64,000 bases of DNA from Corynebacterium silvaticum. Its GTDB lineage: Bacteria > Actinomycetota > Actinomycetes > Mycobacteriales > Mycobacteriaceae. Every line of letters starts with the position of its first letter. Within the stretch, counting starts at the first letter, position 1. The notes beneath the pieces are model-generated. The model had not been told where the DNA came from and searched no databases. It was given only the letters and a program-made list of their open reading frames with translations. The stretch covers positions 682,001 to 746,000 of the forward strand of contig NZ_SDQO02000001.1 of assembly GCF_004382825.2 (NCBI RefSeq), written 5' to 3'. Both the position numbers and the translations under genes were made by a program. Shown one piece after another: positions 21,129-33,012 of this stretch.

Positions 21129-23156
21129 GTGGCTGATCCTTCAACGTATCGTCCTGCCCCTGGTTCCATCCCTACGGACCCAGGGGTCTATAAATTTCGG
21201 GATTCCCATGGCAGGGTAGTGTACGTGGGAAAAGCGAAGAATCTTCGCTCACGCTTATCCAATTATTTTCAGGATTTATCTGTACTACATCCGCGTACCC
21301 GCCAGATGGTGACCACCGCATCGTCCGTGGAATGGACTGTGGTGGGCAGCGAAGTGGAAGCGCTGCAACTGGAATATACATGGATTAAGAAATTCGATCC
21401 TCGCTTCAACGTGAAGTATCGCGATGATAAAACCTATCCGGTGCTTGCCGTTTCTGTGGAGGAAAGATTCCCTCGCGCATTCTTCTACCGTGGTCCACAA
21501 CGCAAAGGTATCCGCTATTTTGGCCCGTACTCCCATGCCTGGGCGGTGCGAGAAACCTTGGACCTATTAACGCGAGTATTCCCTGTCCGGACGTGTTCAA
21601 AAGGAGTCTTTAACCGGCACGAGTCTCTGGGACGTCCCTGTCTCTTGGGCTATATCGATAAGTGCTCCGCCCCTTGCATCGGCAGAGTGACTGAACAAGA
21701 GCATCGCGATATTGTCAACGGATTTTGTTCATTCATGGCGGGGAAAACGGATGCAGTGGTGGCTTCTCTTAACTCACAGATGCTTACAGCTGCCGAGGAG
21801 TTGGATTTTGAGCGCGCCGCTCGGCTGCGGGACGATCTTCAAGCTGTACAGAAAATCACGGAACAGCAGGCTGTGGTGTTGGGTGATGGGACCGACGCTG
21901 ACGTTATAGCGATGAGTGCAGATGACCTGGAAGCTTCCATTCAGCTTTTCCACGTTCGTGCGGGTCGAGTCAAAGGGCAGCGCGGGTGGATCGTAGAGCG
22001 CACAGATAATTCGGAAGAGGAGCTTCAAGAACTTTTACAGGCTTTTCTTATTCGTTTCTATTCAGATGCGGTGCAGCTGGAGGAAGAAACCAGTAAAGAA
22101 GAGGCGAATGTTGTACGGCGTGGGGTGGATCAGTTCTCATACGTCGATGAGCATTTAAGCTCCTATCAGTTACGAGGAAGCATGGTACCCAAGGAGGTAC
22201 TTGTAGAAATTGCGCCCTTGGACATGGAGCACACCAAAGCAGCTCTTTCGCACTTGCGTGGGAGTGCAGTAGACCTACGGGTACCGGCCCGTGGCGATAA
22301 ACGGGCGCTCACGGAGACCGTCCATGCGAATGCGATGGAAGCCTTGCGCCAGCATAAGCTCAAACGCGTTGGTGACCTTACTGCACGTTCGGCGGCACTG
22401 CAGGAACTGCAGGAAGCGTTATTTTTGGAGGAAGCACCGCTACGGATTGAGTGCATTGATATTTCCCATATTCAGGGAACAGACGTCGTCGCCTCTCTTG
22501 TTGTTTTTGAAGACGGTTTGCCCAAGAAATCCGATTACCGAAGGTACAAAATCAAGGATGCCGCGGGAGATGGGCATTCAAATGATGTGGCCTCCATTGC
22601 AGAAGTTGTGCGCCGGCGGTTTATTCGGCATCACAAGGATAAGCTCGTTGTTCCGGAGGCTGAAGAATTTGATGGCTATACGTTCTCAGATGAAACGGTG
22701 GAGCACAGTAAACGCTTTGCTTATCCGCCGCAATTATTCATCGTTGATGGTGGCGCGCCGCAGGTAGCGGCCGCTGATGAGGTCTTTGAAGAACTAGGCG
22801 TGAACGACGTTGCATTGGTAGGCATTGCGAAACGCTTGGAAGAGCTGTGGGTGGCTCAGGACGATGAGCCAGTCATTCTTCCGCGTAATTCGCAGGCGAT
22901 GTATCTCATCCAACAAATACGAGACGAGGCGCACAGGTTTGCCATTACGTTCCATCGCCAGCAACGCTCTAAGAGGATGCGTGCCTCTGCGTTGGACGAG
23001 ATCAAAGGCCTCGGTCAGACACGACGAAGCGAACTGGTCAAACATTTTGGATCGGTGAAAAAGCTGAAGGCTGCATCCGTGGAAGAGATAGCTGCGGTCA
23101 AGGGATTTGGCCCGCGATTAGCACAGAACGTGTTTGATGCTCTGCACACTGAATGA
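21129..23156 (+). CDS. uvrC: Excinuclease ABC subunit C
   Basis: The nuclease subunit of UvrABC nucleotide excision repair, making incisions on both sides of a lesion. Domains in order: N-terminal GIY-YIG nuclease ([26 protein letters not shown]), a Cys-containing linker ([15 protein letters not shown]), the UVR motif (near [14 protein letters not shown]), the RNase H-like UvrC domain ([34 protein letters not shown]) and C-terminal helix-hairpin-helix repeats ([30 protein letters not shown]). The length of 675 is typical. Confidence 0.96.
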   Translation: MADPSTYRPAPGSIPTDPGVYKFRDSHGRVVYVGKAKNLRSRLSNYFQDLSVLHPRTRQMVTTASSVEWTVVGSEVEALQLEYTWIKKFDPRFNVKYRDDKTYPVLAVSVEERFPRAFFYRGPQRKGIRYFGPYSHAWAVRETLDLLTRVFPVRTCSKGVFNRHESLGRPCLLGYIDKCSAPCIGRVTEQEHRDIVNGFCSFMAGKTDAVVASLNSQMLTAAEELDFERAARLRDDLQAVQKITEQQAVVLGDGTDADVIAMSADDLEASIQLFHVRAGRVKGQRGWIVERTDNSEEELQELLQAFLIRFYSDAVQLEEETSKEEANVVRRGVDQFSYVDEHLSSYQLRGSMVPKEVLVEIAPLDMEHTKAALSHLRGSAVDLRVPARGDKRALTETVHANAMEALRQHKLKRVGDLTARSAALQELQEALFLEEAPLRIECIDISHIQGTDVVASLVVFEDGLPKKSDYRRYKIKDAAGDGHSNDVASIAEVVRRRFIRHHKDKLVVPEAEEFDGYTFSDETVEHSKRFAYPPQLFIVDGGAPQVAAADEVFEELGVNDVALVGIAKRLEELWVAQDDEPVILPRNSQAMYLIQQIRDEAHRFAITFHRQQRSKRMRASALDEIKGLGQTRRSELVKHFGSVKKLKAASVEEIAAVKGFGPRLAQNVFDALHTE

Positions 23157-23230
23157 CTTTTGGTTCAACCAGAATCGGCGCAATTCTTTCGGCTGCTGAT
23201 CAAACTGGGACAACGTAGAAGGTATCTCGC

Positions 23231-23243
23231 TACACTGGCCTTT
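23231..23243 (+). promoter_or_regulatory. Candidate leaderless promoter of rapZ
   Basis: TACACT at 23231-23236 ends 7 nt before GTG 23244. There is no ribosome site, so a leaderless transcript for the rapZ-yvcK group is likely. Confidence 0.5.
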
Positions 23244-24143
23244 GTGAATGTAAATGTTAAAACTGATAAAGAACCACAGATGAAGATTCCTCCCGTTGTT
23301 ATTACGGGGCTTTCCGGCGCGGGACTGAGCTCCGCTGCCCGCGTGCTAGAGGACATGGGCTGGTATGTTGCCCAGAATGTTCCGTCACAGCTGGTCGTTG
23401 AGTTTGTACAGCTATGTGCTGACCCGCATTCGCCAGTAGACAAAGTCGCTTTTGTTTCAGATGTTCGTTCGCGTGAGTTCAGCGGCAGCCTTGAACAAGT
23501 GATTACGGATCTCTCCGAGCTCGGCTTAAACCCGCTTGTGCTTTTCATGGATGCGCGTGACGACGTGCTCATTAAGCGCTTTGACAATTTGCGTCGTACG
23601 CATCCTCTGCAAGGAAGTGGCACGCTGTCCATTGGCATTGAGCGCGAGCGCGAAATCATGAATGAGATTAAAGAATCTGCTGATTTAGTCATTGATACTT
23701 CGGATTTATCTGTGCATGACCTGCGGCGTTCCATTGAGCTGAATTTTGCAGGCATTGCTACAAAGATTCAACACGTCACGGTGCAATCTTTTGGATTCAA
23801 ACATGGATCGCCGCGCGACACGGATGTGCTTGTCGACGTCCGCTTCCTCCCGAATCCCTTCTGGATTCCCGAACTCCGCCCATTCCGTGGTGTGGATAAG
23901 CCGGTATCCGACTACGTCCTTGCTGATGAGGGCGCAAAAAAATTCTTGGACAACTTCATCACCATGCTTTTGGACATGCAGCCAGGTTTTAAGCACGAGG
24001 GAAAGAACTTTATTACTGTTTCCATCGGCTGCACAGGCGGACACCATCGTTCGGTTGCCATCGCGGAAGAAATTGGTCGTAGGCTACGGGAAGTACCGGA
24101 GCTAGACGTGAGCGTGTCACATCGAGACATTCAGCGAGGATAG
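23244..24143 (+). CDS. rapZ: RapZ/YvcJ-family nucleotide-binding protein
   Basis: A P-loop protein of the RapZ/YvcJ family, which controls small-RNA decay or peptidoglycan precursor supply in other bacteria; its actinobacterial role is less defined. [32 protein letters not shown] opens the domain, and [22 protein letters not shown] closes it. Walker A reads GLSGAGLSS, lacking the usual Lys. GTG 23244 sits 7 nt after a -10-like TACACT; ATG 23280 is an alternative. The gene order rapZ-yvcK-whiA is conserved across Gram-positive bacteria. Confidence 0.9.
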   Translation: MNVNVKTDKEPQMKIPPVVITGLSGAGLSSAARVLEDMGWYVAQNVPSQLVVEFVQLCADPHSPVDKVAFVSDVRSREFSGSLEQVITDLSELGLNPLVLFMDARDDVLIKRFDNLRRTHPLQGSGTLSIGIEREREIMNEIKESADLVIDTSDLSVHDLRRSIELNFAGIATKIQHVTVQSFGFKHGSPRDTDVLVDVRFLPNPFWIPELRPFRGVDKPVSDYVLADEGAKKFLDNFITMLLDMQPGFKHEGKNFITVSIGCTGGHHRSVAIAEEIGRRLREVPELDVSVSHRDIQRG

Positions 24144-24154
24144 GCGAGGCGAGT

Positions 24155-25183
24155 ATGGCATCTCAGAAAGTATCTGACTCTCTCTCCGCAACAGATGGCA
24201 AGGGGCTCAAAGTAGCAAGCCTTGGTGGCGGACACGGGTTGTTTCAGACATTAAGGGCTGTGAGGCTGCTTGAGCCCTCTGCCATCGATGCAATCGTGAC
24301 CGTTGCAGACGACGGAGGTTCCTCTGGCCGCATTCGTCGAGAACTAGGTCAAGTTCCTCCGGGCGATCTAAGAATGGCGCTTGCCGCTCTGGCTCCTTTC
24401 GACGAAGAAGGGCATGTGTGGGAACAAACACTCCAACACCGGTTTGGCGGACACGGTGCCTTAGCTGGGCATGCGGTGGGAAACTTACTGATCGCGGGGC
24501 TTTTTGCCACGCTGGGATGTGAGATCAAGGCATTAGATGTCGTCGCAAAGCTTATTCGTGCTGAGGGGCGCGTCCTACCGGTGTGCGCGGAAGCCCTTGA
24601 TATCGCGGCAGAGGTTTCCGGGCTCGACGAGGACCCTCGCATAATGCGTGAGGTCCGGGGACAGGTAGCTGTGGCATCTACCCCGGGGGCGGTTCGTCGT
24701 GTGCGCCTCATTCCCGAGCGCCCACGTGCCACAGAAGAAGCGATAGTAGCAATTAAGCAGGCAGATGTGGTCACTCTAGGGCCCGGATCATGGTTCTCTA
24801 GCGTAATACCGCATCTTCTTACTGACGGTGTTCCTGAAGCGCTAGAGGAAACGCAGGCCGTGCGAGTGATAGTCCTCAATCTCACCGCAGAGCCAGGGGA
24901 GACCGCAGGGTTTAGTGCTGAGCGCCATCTGCATATCCTTGCTCAACATGCGCAAAGTTTGCGAGCGGATGTTGTGGTGGTGGACTCTCAGATGCTTCCT
25001 AATAGTGCAGATCGCAAGCACTTGGAACGCGCTGCCCAAGCACTCGGTGCACGCGTTGCTTTTCATGATCTCAGTGAGATCGATGAACGCGGACGGGTTA
25101 TCCACCGGCATGATCCAGAAAAATTGGCACGTGCATTGCGCTTGGAAGTAAGCAGAGAAAGAGTGATGGGTAGGCCGTCGTAG
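24155..25183 (+). CDS. yvcK: YvcK/GlmR family protein (CofD-like fold)
   Basis: A 342-residue protein of the YvcK family, linked elsewhere to cell-wall precursor supply (CuvA in mycobacteria) and growth on gluconeogenic carbon. It shares the CofD fold. Signatures are VASLGGGHGLFQTLRAVR, VTVADDGGSSGRIRRELGQVPPGDLRMAL, GHAVGNLLIAGLFATLG and LGPGSWFSSVIPHLL. ATG 24155 lies 11 nt after rapZ with GGCGAGG upstream. It probably works with its neighbours in envelope homeostasis, by analogy only. Confidence 0.9.
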   Translation: MASQKVSDSLSATDGKGLKVASLGGGHGLFQTLRAVRLLEPSAIDAIVTVADDGGSSGRIRRELGQVPPGDLRMALAALAPFDEEGHVWEQTLQHRFGGHGALAGHAVGNLLIAGLFATLGCEIKALDVVAKLIRAEGRVLPVCAEALDIAAEVSGLDEDPRIMREVRGQVAVASTPGAVRRVRLIPERPRATEEAIVAIKQADVVTLGPGSWFSSVIPHLLTDGVPEALEETQAVRVIVLNLTAEPGETAGFSAERHLHILAQHAQSLRADVVVVDSQMLPNSADRKHLERAAQALGARVAFHDLSEIDERGRVIHRHDPEKLARALRLEVSRERVMGRPS

Positions 25184-25304
25184 GCTTAGTGCACCTGTGC
25201 TCTACTGCTCGATAGAAACAGGCTAAGCTAGCATTTTGTTTCCTTAACTGCTTTTTAACTGCTTTGCGGACAAGATTTGACTCACTAAAAAGGATGGAGA
25301 ATCC

Positions 25305-26294
25305 GTGCCCAACCTTTCAGACCAGGCTAAAGAAGAACTCATCAAAGTATCGGTGCCTCGGCAATCAGCTCGTATCGCTGAGCTGGCAGCCGTGATCCGC
25401 TTTGCAGGGGCTATCGACGCTGTGGCTGGGCGAGTTGTCGTGGATATTGAGTTAGGCGAGGAGGCGCCGGCCCAAAGAATTGCTGCTGAGATTAAAGACC
25501 TATTTGGTGTGGAATCGCAGGTGCTTGATTTGGGTCCTCTGAATAGCAGCAGGAAGGCGCCGCGGCAGGTTGTTCGAGTAGCAGACAATGCCGATAACCT
25601 CATTCGTAGAGTGGGGTTGGTTACGCGAAGTGGGCATCAGGTTCGAGGCCTTCCTCCACATATCATTGCCGGATCTATTGCGGACTCAGAAGCCGCATGG
25701 CGAGGAGCCTTCCTAGCGGCTGGAAGCCTATCCGATCCCGGTAGAACGTCCGGTTTGGAAGTGGCCTGCCCCTGTCAGGAGGCCTCTTTGGCATTGGTGG
25801 GATGTGCGCGTCGTCTCGGTTTATCGGCAAAAACCAAAGAGACCCGTGGCGTGGAAAAAGTGGTGATTCGCGACGGAGACGCCGTGGGGGCTTTGTTATC
25901 GCGCATGGGAGCGCATGCTACGAGACTGCTATGGGATCAAAAGCGGCAACGCAGGGAGTCTCGCCCCGTAGGAAATCGGCTGGCAAATTTTGACGATGCA
26001 AATCTCCGACGTTCCGCGCGGGCTGCTGTTGCTGCTGCCGCTCGTGTAGAACGTGCCATGGCGATTCTTGGAGATGATGTTCCTGATCACCTTGCACAGG
26101 CCGGGCAACTTAGAGTGCAGCATCGCCAAGCTTCTCTAGAGGAGCTTGGTCGGCTGGCTGACCCTCAGATGACCAAGGATGCGGTCGCTGGACGCATACG
26201 CCGACTGCTCTCTATGGCCGATAAACGCGCGGAAGAACTTGGTATGCCGGACACTTCGGTGGCAGTTACAGACGATCTCCTTGATGAGGTTTAG
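25305..26294 (+). CDS. whiA: Sporulation/cell-division regulator WhiA
   Basis: DNA-binding protein with a degenerate LAGLIDADG endonuclease-like N-terminal domain ([34 protein letters not shown]-type segment at [19 protein letters not shown]) and a C-terminal helix-turn-helix ([34 protein letters not shown]). In Streptomyces it activates sporulation genes; in non-sporulating Gram-positives it affects division. The start is GTG 25305 with AAGGATGG upstream. A gap of 121 nt separates it from yvcK. A very strong terminator follows. Confidence 0.93.
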   Translation: MPNLSDQAKEELIKVSVPRQSARIAELAAVIRFAGAIDAVAGRVVVDIELGEEAPAQRIAAEIKDLFGVESQVLDLGPLNSSRKAPRQVVRVADNADNLIRRVGLVTRSGHQVRGLPPHIIAGSIADSEAAWRGAFLAAGSLSDPGRTSGLEVACPCQEASLALVGCARRLGLSAKTKETRGVEKVVIRDGDAVGALLSRMGAHATRLLWDQKRQRRESRPVGNRLANFDDANLRRSARAAVAAAARVERAMAILGDDVPDHLAQAGQLRVQHRQASLEELGRLADPQMTKDAVAGRIRRLLSMADKRAEELGMPDTSVAVTDDLLDEV

Positions 26295-26308
26295 CGCATC
26301 TAGACACT

Positions 26309-26352
26309 AAAACTTCCCATTATGATACTAATCACAATGGGAAGTTTTTCCC
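26309..26352 (+). terminator. Terminator after whiA
   Basis: Perfect 13-bp stem AAAACTTCCCATT (26309-26321) / AATGGGAAGTTTT (26336-26348), 14-nt loop, with a T-rich tail. Confidence 0.9.
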
Positions 26353-26391
26353 TTTTCTGTCTCAACAAACTGCGGTAAATGTTTGTGGACT

Positions 26392-26414
26392 ATACCCCTC
26401 CGGTTAGGGGGTAT
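26392..26414. promoter_or_regulatory. RamA-like inverted repeat upstream of gapA
   Basis: ATACCCCT (26392-26399) and AGGGGGTAT (26406-26414) form an inverted pair of the AC4T / AG5T type. RamA, the acetate/sugar regulator of Corynebacterium, is reported to bind such A/C-G(4-6)-T/C motifs and to activate gapA in C. glutamicum. Binding here is inferred. Confidence 0.55.
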
Positions 26415-26666
26415 TCTCCCAGCTCTGTATGGATACAAACGGGCAAGATCGCAACAGAAACAACATTTCGCCCTGTGTTGCCCCCTGTAAAGGTGGGGCA
26501 GGGTTGCTAAAAATAGCGATCGAGGTGAGTGAAAACATCTGCGAGTTTCCGATTGTGTCGGTACACTATGAAATTGAGGTTGTAACGGGCATCAAAGTGG
26601 AAATTTTCGGACACATTCGGAAAAGAACACACAGCTCTTCTTCCAAACACGATCACTCTATTGTGA

Positions 26667-27683
<1,017 letters not shown>

Positions 27684-27722
27684 GCTTTCGATATAGAGCC
27701 AACTATGGCTCGTCTAACCCTG

Positions 27723-27765
27723 TAGCCCGGGGTGTGCCTCCCCGTGGTGCACCCCGGGCTATTTT
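27723..27765 (+). terminator. Terminator between gapA and pgk
   Basis: 12-bp stem TAGCCCGGGGTG (27723-27734) / CACCCCGGGCTA (27750-27761) followed by TTTT. It probably causes partial termination, giving more gapA than pgk mRNA. Confidence 0.85.
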
Positions 27766-27854
27766 GGGAGCATTATGCTTTGGTAGCGTGCCTATACGAG
27801 GGCTGCTTTATCCAAATGCAGCACTGCAGCACAAACGACGAAACGGAAGAATCA

Positions 27855-29069
27855 ATGACTGTAAAGACCTTGAAAGACCTGATGGCTGAAGGCGTGGAAG
27901 GACGGCACGTTCTCGTACGCTCGGATTTCAACGTTCCGCTTAACGACGCACGCGAGATCACAGATGCCGGGCGTATCACCGCATCACTGCCTACCATTAA
28001 GACGCTGGTCGATGGCGGCGCTCGCGTGATCTTGATGGCGCACCTCGGACGTCCTAAAGGTGAAGTGAATGAGAAGTTCTCCCTCGCTCCAGTAGCAGAA
28101 GCCCTATCAGAAGCTTTGGGACAATATGTAGCTCTGGCTGCTGACGTTGTTGGTGAAGACGCTCATGAGCGTGCTAATGGCCTTAACGACGGCGACGTGC
28201 TCCTGTTGGAAAACGTTCGTTTTGATCCTCGGGAAACCTCCAAAGACGAGGCCGAGCGCGGAGAGTTCGCAGATCGGCTTGTTGCACTAGCAGCAGAAAA
28301 CGGCGCATTTGTCTCGGATGGATTCGGCGTGGTTCACCGAGCACAGGCATCAGTCTACGATGTTGCCAAGCGTCTTCCTCATTACGCAGGCACGTTGGTG
28401 GAGAAAGAAATCACTGTGCTGCAGAAAGCAGTGGAGTCCCCAGGACGTCCTTACGTTGTGGTACTTGGTGGCGCCAAGGTCTCCGACAAGCTTGGTGTTA
28501 TTGAAGCCCTTGCTGCTAAGGCAGACAAGCTCATCATCGGTGGCGGAATGTGCTACACGTTCCTCGCTGCGCAGGGTATCAACGTGCAGAAGTCGCTTTT
28601 GCAGGAAGACCAGATCGAGAACTGCCAGCGTTTGTTGGAAGAACACGGAGAGAAGCTCGTTCTTCCAGTGGACCTCATCGCAGCAGACACGTTTGCAGCA
28701 GATGCAGAGAAAACTGTGGTGGCTCTCGACGGAATCCCAGAGGGCTGGCAGTCACTTGACGTAGGACCTGAGACTGTAAAGCGCTATGCAGAGGTGCTGT
28801 CTACTGCTAAGACCATCTTCTGGAATGGCCCGACGGGTGTCTTTGAGTTCCCTGCATTCGCCGCAGGAACTCAAGGCGTTGCGGAATCCATCATTGAGGC
28901 GACCGCTCACGGCGCATTCTCCGTTGTAGGCGGCGGCGACTCTGCTGCTGCAGTGCGCCTACTGGGACTTGATGAGGACGGCTTTAGCCATATCTCTACT
29001 GGTGGTGGAGCGTCTCTAGAATTCCTGGAAGGCAAAGAATTACCTGGCGTTGCAGTCTTGGAAAGCTAG
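27855..29069 (+). CDS. pgk: Phosphoglycerate kinase
   Basis: Glycolytic kinase making ATP from 1,3-bisphosphoglycerate. [39 protein letters not shown] and [15 protein letters not shown] with [13 protein letters not shown] show both lobes and the nucleotide site. ATG 27855 with GGAAGAATC upstream gives 404 residues, normal for the family. The frame is open back to 27732, but that part contains one arm of the preceding terminator. Confidence 0.96.
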   Translation: MTVKTLKDLMAEGVEGRHVLVRSDFNVPLNDAREITDAGRITASLPTIKTLVDGGARVILMAHLGRPKGEVNEKFSLAPVAEALSEALGQYVALAADVVGEDAHERANGLNDGDVLLLENVRFDPRETSKDEAERGEFADRLVALAAENGAFVSDGFGVVHRAQASVYDVAKRLPHYAGTLVEKEITVLQKAVESPGRPYVVVLGGAKVSDKLGVIEALAAKADKLIIGGGMCYTFLAAQGINVQKSLLQEDQIENCQRLLEEHGEKLVLPVDLIAADTFAADAEKTVVALDGIPEGWQSLDVGPETVKRYAEVLSTAKTIFWNGPTGVFEFPAFAAGTQGVAESIIEATAHGAFSVVGGGDSAAAVRLLGLDEDGFSHISTGGGASLEFLEGKELPGVAVLES

Positions 29070-29093
29070 TTCTACGTCTTTTTAACGCTTGAT

Positions 29094-29143
29094 GTGGTGC
29101 AGTGCAGCTCAACTAAAAGCCCGTAGCCTGCACCACTAGTTTT
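29094..29143 (+). terminator. Hairpin between pgk and tpiA
   Basis: GTGGTGCAG (29094-29102) pairs with CTGCACCAC (29128-29136) and is followed by TAGTTTTC. It may be a weak terminator or processing site within the gapA-pgk-tpiA group. Confidence 0.55.
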
Positions 29144-29188
29144 CTAGCGGGTCAACACTGATTTTGTAATAGAAAGGGAACCTTTCCA

Positions 29189-29968
29189 ATGGAACGTACG
29201 CCGCTCATCGCTGGTAACTGGAAGATGAATTTAGACCACATGAAAGCTGTGGCAACAGTTCAGAAGCTAGCATTCGCGCTTCCTAAGGAGTATTACGAGA
29301 AAGTCGACGTCGCAGTCACCGTGCCTTTTACAGATCTGCGTTCTGTCCAGACTGTGGTTGATGGCGATAAGCTTCGGATCACCTATGGTGCTCAAGACGT
29401 ATCAGAGCACGAATCCGGTGCTTATACCGGCGAGATCTCTGCCGATATGCTTGCCAAGCTCGGTTGCACATGGGTTGTGGTTGGTCACTCGGAACGTCGT
29501 GAATACCATGGCGAGTCATCGAAGCTTGTTGCTGCGAAGGCTAAGGCAGCGCTGGGCAAAGGCATAAGCCCGATCGTTTGTGTCGGTGAGCCTCTGGAGA
29601 TCCGGGAAGCCGGCACTCACGTAGATTTTGTTGTGGAACAAACCCGTGAATCGCTTGCAGGCCTGACTGAAGAGGAGCTTGCTAAGACCGTTATCGCGTA
29701 TGAGCCAGTGTGGGCAATCGGTACTGGCAAGGTCGCTTCTGCCGCTGATGCTCAAGAGGTGTGTAAAGCAATCCGTGGTTTGGTTCAAGAACTTGCCAAT
29801 GAGGAAATCGCCGCAGGAATTCGTATCCTTTACGGCGGTTCTGTAAAAGAGGAAACGGTCGCAGAGATAGTCGGACAGCCCGACGTAGATGGCGGCCTTG
29901 TCGGCGGTGCTTCCCTTGATGGCGAGGCATTTGCCAAACTTGCTGCCAACGCAGCGACCGGTCTTTAA
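29189..29968 (+). CDS. tpiA: Triosephosphate isomerase
   Basis: Interconverts the two triose phosphates. [12 protein letters not shown] (catalytic Lys), [13 protein letters not shown] (catalytic His), [15 protein letters not shown] (catalytic Glu) and [12 protein letters not shown] plus [16 protein letters not shown] (phosphate grip) are all intact. Length 259 is normal. ATG 29189 has AAAGGGAA upstream. It is followed by a terminator at 30022-30054. Confidence 0.97.
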   Translation: MERTPLIAGNWKMNLDHMKAVATVQKLAFALPKEYYEKVDVAVTVPFTDLRSVQTVVDGDKLRITYGAQDVSEHESGAYTGEISADMLAKLGCTWVVVGHSERREYHGESSKLVAAKAKAALGKGISPIVCVGEPLEIREAGTHVDFVVEQTRESLAGLTEEELAKTVIAYEPVWAIGTGKVASAADAQEVCKAIRGLVQELANEEIAAGIRILYGGSVKEETVAEIVGQPDVDGGLVGGASLDGEAFAKLAANAATGL

Positions 29969-30021
29969 AAAGCGGCCTTGAAAAATAAGTAGTGAGCCTT
30001 TAGCGGCCCACCTTATGAAAG

Positions 30022-30054
30022 AAAGCACCGTCATCATGTAGTGGCGGTGCTTTT
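30022..30054 (+). terminator. Terminator after tpiA
   Basis: AAAGCACCG (30022-30030) pairs with CGGTGCTTT (30045-30053) with a T-run at its 3' side. It separates the glycolytic genes from ppc. Confidence 0.85.
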
Positions 30055-30084
30055 GCACTGTATAACGTGAGGAGCTTGAGCTTC

Positions 30085-32904
30085 ATGCCTGTAAAAGCTA
30101 CATCTGCAGGTCCACTATCCGAACAGCTTGTTGAGGATATACGCTTTCTAGGCGCTCTTTTGGGGGAGGTGATCAAGGAACAAGAGGGGACAGCCGCCTT
30201 TGATCGAGTTGAGGCAGCGCGACAGCTGGCTTTTAAAATCTCGCGCAAAGACGCACAAGTTGAAGACTTAGTGTCATTGCTCAAAGACATTTCAGCAGCA
30301 GACGCTATTCCGATCATTAGGGCGTTTAGCCATTTTGCGCTGCTAGCAAACATGGTGGAGGACCTGCACGATGAACTGGGTAGACTCCGGCGACAAGAAG
30401 CTGGTGAACAGGATCCAGATTCCACTTTGGGCGCGACTTGGAAAAAGCTTGCTCAGGCTGGAGTAACAAGCGAAGAAGTATCCGGTTTGCTGAAGAACTT
30501 TCAAGTTGCTCCGGTTCTTACTGCTCACCCTACGGAAACCCGTAGACGTACGATTTTTGATGCGCAAGAACATATGACGGCTTTGCTCAAAGAACGTCAT
30601 GCGATCCTTAGCACAGATCCAAATGCGCTGACAGCTGCACGGCTGGAAGAGAATACTCGTCGGATTCGCCGGTGGCTGACTCTCATCTGGCAGACCGCGC
30701 TTATCAGAGTTGCCCGCCCTAGGATCGAGGACGAGGTAGAGGTTGGGCTGCGATACTATAAGCTCTCCTTGCTTACTGCGATTCCTGAGATCAATAAGCA
30801 AGTGGCGGATCATATTCAGCGAGAATATGGCGTTAGCTCCGACGACGCTCTGCGCTCCCTATTAATTAAACCGGGAAGCTGGATCGGCGGCGATCATGAC
30901 GGTAACCCGTATGTCACTGCGGAAACTCTGCACTATGCAACGACGCGCGCTGCCGAGACCGTATTAAAGTTTTATGTACGCGAACTGCATCAGCTTGAAC
31001 ATGAGTTATCACTGTCGGATAGGTTGACTGATGTGAGCCCGGCTCTGCGCGAGCTTGCTGATTTAGGGCATAACGACGTGCCATCGCGGGTTGATGAGCC
31101 TTATCGTCGCGCTGTCCACGGTGTGCGTGGCAGGGTACTTGCGACGCTAGCCTCTCGGATTGGCACAGAAGCGGTAGAAGGCTCGTGGTATACCCGCCAT
31201 GCTGCTTATTCTGACCCAGATGAGCTTGCGGCAGATTTGAATGTCATTGATGCTTCCCTGCGGAGAACGCACGATGAACTCATCGCAGATGATCGCTTAC
31301 TGCGTATCAGAACAGCCGTATCAAGTTTTGGTTTCCATCTCTACTCGATGGATTTACGCCAAAATTCTGAAAGCTATGAGGACGTGCTTACCGAGCTCTT
31401 TGAACGAGCCCACGTAACCAAGCACTATCGCGAATTGGATGAGAGCGAAAAGATCCGCGTTTTGACCGCTGAGCTATCATCACCACGACCCCTCATACCG
31501 CGCGATGGCGGGCCATATAGCGAGGTAACCCAGCGGGAGCTCGACATTATTGCTGAGGCAAAGCGTGCAGTGGATGCCTTTGGCACAATGATGCTCCCGC
31601 ATTCCATTATTTCGATGGCGGAATCTGCGAGCGATATTCTCGAGCCGATGGTCCTACTGAAAGAATTCGGATTAATCCGCATTCAGGAAGGGCAACTCAC
31701 CGGACACATTGATGTCATACCTCTTTTTGAAACAATCGATGATTTGCAAAATGGTGCAAAGATTCTTCAAGATCTCTGGCAGATACCGTTGTATCGCAGT
31801 TATTTGGAGCAACGGGACAACCTCCAGGAGGTCATGCTCGGCTATTCCGATTCCAATAAGGATGGTGGCTACCTCGCCGCAAACTGGGCGCTATATGCTG
31901 CAGAAACTGACCTAGTAAGTATGTGTAAACAGCACGGCGTAGCGTTGAGGCTTTTCCACGGCCGCGGTGGAACTGTGGGCCGCGGTGGTGGGCCCTCTTA
32001 TGACGCAATCCTTGCTCAGCCGCACGGTGCGGTGCAGGGCAGCGTGCGCGTTACGGAGCAAGGCGAGATCATTTCGGCAAAATATGGTTCGGTGGGCGCA
32101 GCTCGTCGTAACCTGGAAGCCTTGGCCTCAGCCACGCTGGAAGCATCGCTGCTCACAATCGATCAGGTAGAAGAGCAATATCCCGGGGCGTATGAGATTA
32201 TGGGCGAAATCTCGCGCTTGAGCCAGCAAAAGTATTCGAGGCTTGCTCATGAAGACCCTGGATTTATTGAGTACTTCACATCCTCGACTCCTTTGGAAGA
32301 GATAGGCGACCTCAACATCGGCTCGCGTCCTTCATCGCGAAAACAGACCAAAAGCATCGACGATTTACGTGCAATCCCATGGGTGCTTAGCTGGTCACAG
32401 TCCCGTGTCATGCTTCCTGGCTGGTACGGAGTAGGCAGTGCTTTGCATGAGTGGGTAGAAAAAGGCTGCGTGCGCACAGCGGAACTCTCAGTAGATGAGC
32501 GCCTTGCTATCTTGCAGGAACTTAATGCTTCCTGGCCGTTCTTCTCTTCTGTGTTATCCAATATGGCGCAGGTGATGAGCAAAGCTGAGATGCAACTCGC
32601 CAAGCTCTATTCGGGATTAGTAGCGGATCAGGAAGCTGCAAACAGGATATTTGCTGACATCTCTGCAGAATTCGATCTCACTAAGACGATGTTCCTCAAG
32701 ATCACCGGTTTCTCCGGGCTTCTCGACGACAACCCGATGCTTGCACGATCAGTTCGCTCGCGCTATCCGTATCTGTTGCCACTTAATACACTGCAACTTG
32801 AAATGCTGCGTAGGTATCGCGAGGGCGATACTGACCCAAAGGTGGTGCATGGTATTCGTTTGGCCATGAACGGCTTGGCTACCGCGCTGAGAAATTCTGG
32901 TTAG
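30085..32904 (+). CDS. ppc: Phosphoenolpyruvate carboxylase
   Basis: Anaplerotic enzyme forming oxaloacetate from PEP and bicarbonate. The catalytic motifs are intact: VLTAHPTETRRRTIF (essential His), SWIGGDHDGNPYVT and LFHGRGGTVGRGGGPSYDAILAQP, with YSDSNKDGG. The C-terminus ends RNSG rather than the common NTG, a conservative change. ATG 30085 with AGGAG gives 939 residues, as usual for corynebacteria. The position downstream of tpiA fits carbon-flow control at the PEP node. Confidence 0.96.
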   Translation: MPVKATSAGPLSEQLVEDIRFLGALLGEVIKEQEGTAAFDRVEAARQLAFKISRKDAQVEDLVSLLKDISAADAIPIIRAFSHFALLANMVEDLHDELGRLRRQEAGEQDPDSTLGATWKKLAQAGVTSEEVSGLLKNFQVAPVLTAHPTETRRRTIFDAQEHMTALLKERHAILSTDPNALTAARLEENTRRIRRWLTLIWQTALIRVARPRIEDEVEVGLRYYKLSLLTAIPEINKQVADHIQREYGVSSDDALRSLLIKPGSWIGGDHDGNPYVTAETLHYATTRAAETVLKFYVRELHQLEHELSLSDRLTDVSPALRELADLGHNDVPSRVDEPYRRAVHGVRGRVLATLASRIGTEAVEGSWYTRHAAYSDPDELAADLNVIDASLRRTHDELIADDRLLRIRTAVSSFGFHLYSMDLRQNSESYEDVLTELFERAHVTKHYRELDESEKIRVLTAELSSPRPLIPRDGGPYSEVTQRELDIIAEAKRAVDAFGTMMLPHSIISMAESASDILEPMVLLKEFGLIRIQEGQLTGHIDVIPLFETIDDLQNGAKILQDLWQIPLYRSYLEQRDNLQEVMLGYSDSNKDGGYLAANWALYAAETDLVSMCKQHGVALRLFHGRGGTVGRGGGPSYDAILAQPHGAVQGSVRVTEQGEIISAKYGSVGAARRNLEALASATLEASLLTIDQVEEQYPGAYEIMGEISRLSQQKYSRLAHEDPGFIEYFTSSTPLEEIGDLNIGSRPSSRKQTKSIDDLRAIPWVLSWSQSRVMLPGWYGVGSALHEWVEKGCVRTAELSVDERLAILQELNASWPFFSSVLSNMAQVMSKAEMQLAKLYSGLVADQEAANRIFADISAEFDLTKTMFLKITGFSGLLDDNPMLARSVRSRYPYLLPLNTLQLEMLRRYREGDTDPKVVHGIRLAMNGLATALRNSG

Positions 32905-32944
32905 CTCTTAGCGATTGAAAGTGAGTTCCTGAACTTAGGTGGTG

Positions 32945-32950
32945 TATAGT
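32945..32950 (+). promoter_or_regulatory. Candidate -10 element of secG
   Basis: TATAGT lies 62 nt before the secG start. TGAGTT (32922-32927), 17 bp upstream, could be a weak -35. A short inverted repeat GAACT-CT-AGTTC lies in the leader near 32966-32977. Confidence 0.4.
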
Positions 32951-33012
32951 TGCCTCGAGAAAAGGAACTCTAGTTCTGATAAAAGTACTTTTGTTAACAA
33001 TTAAGGAAATCC

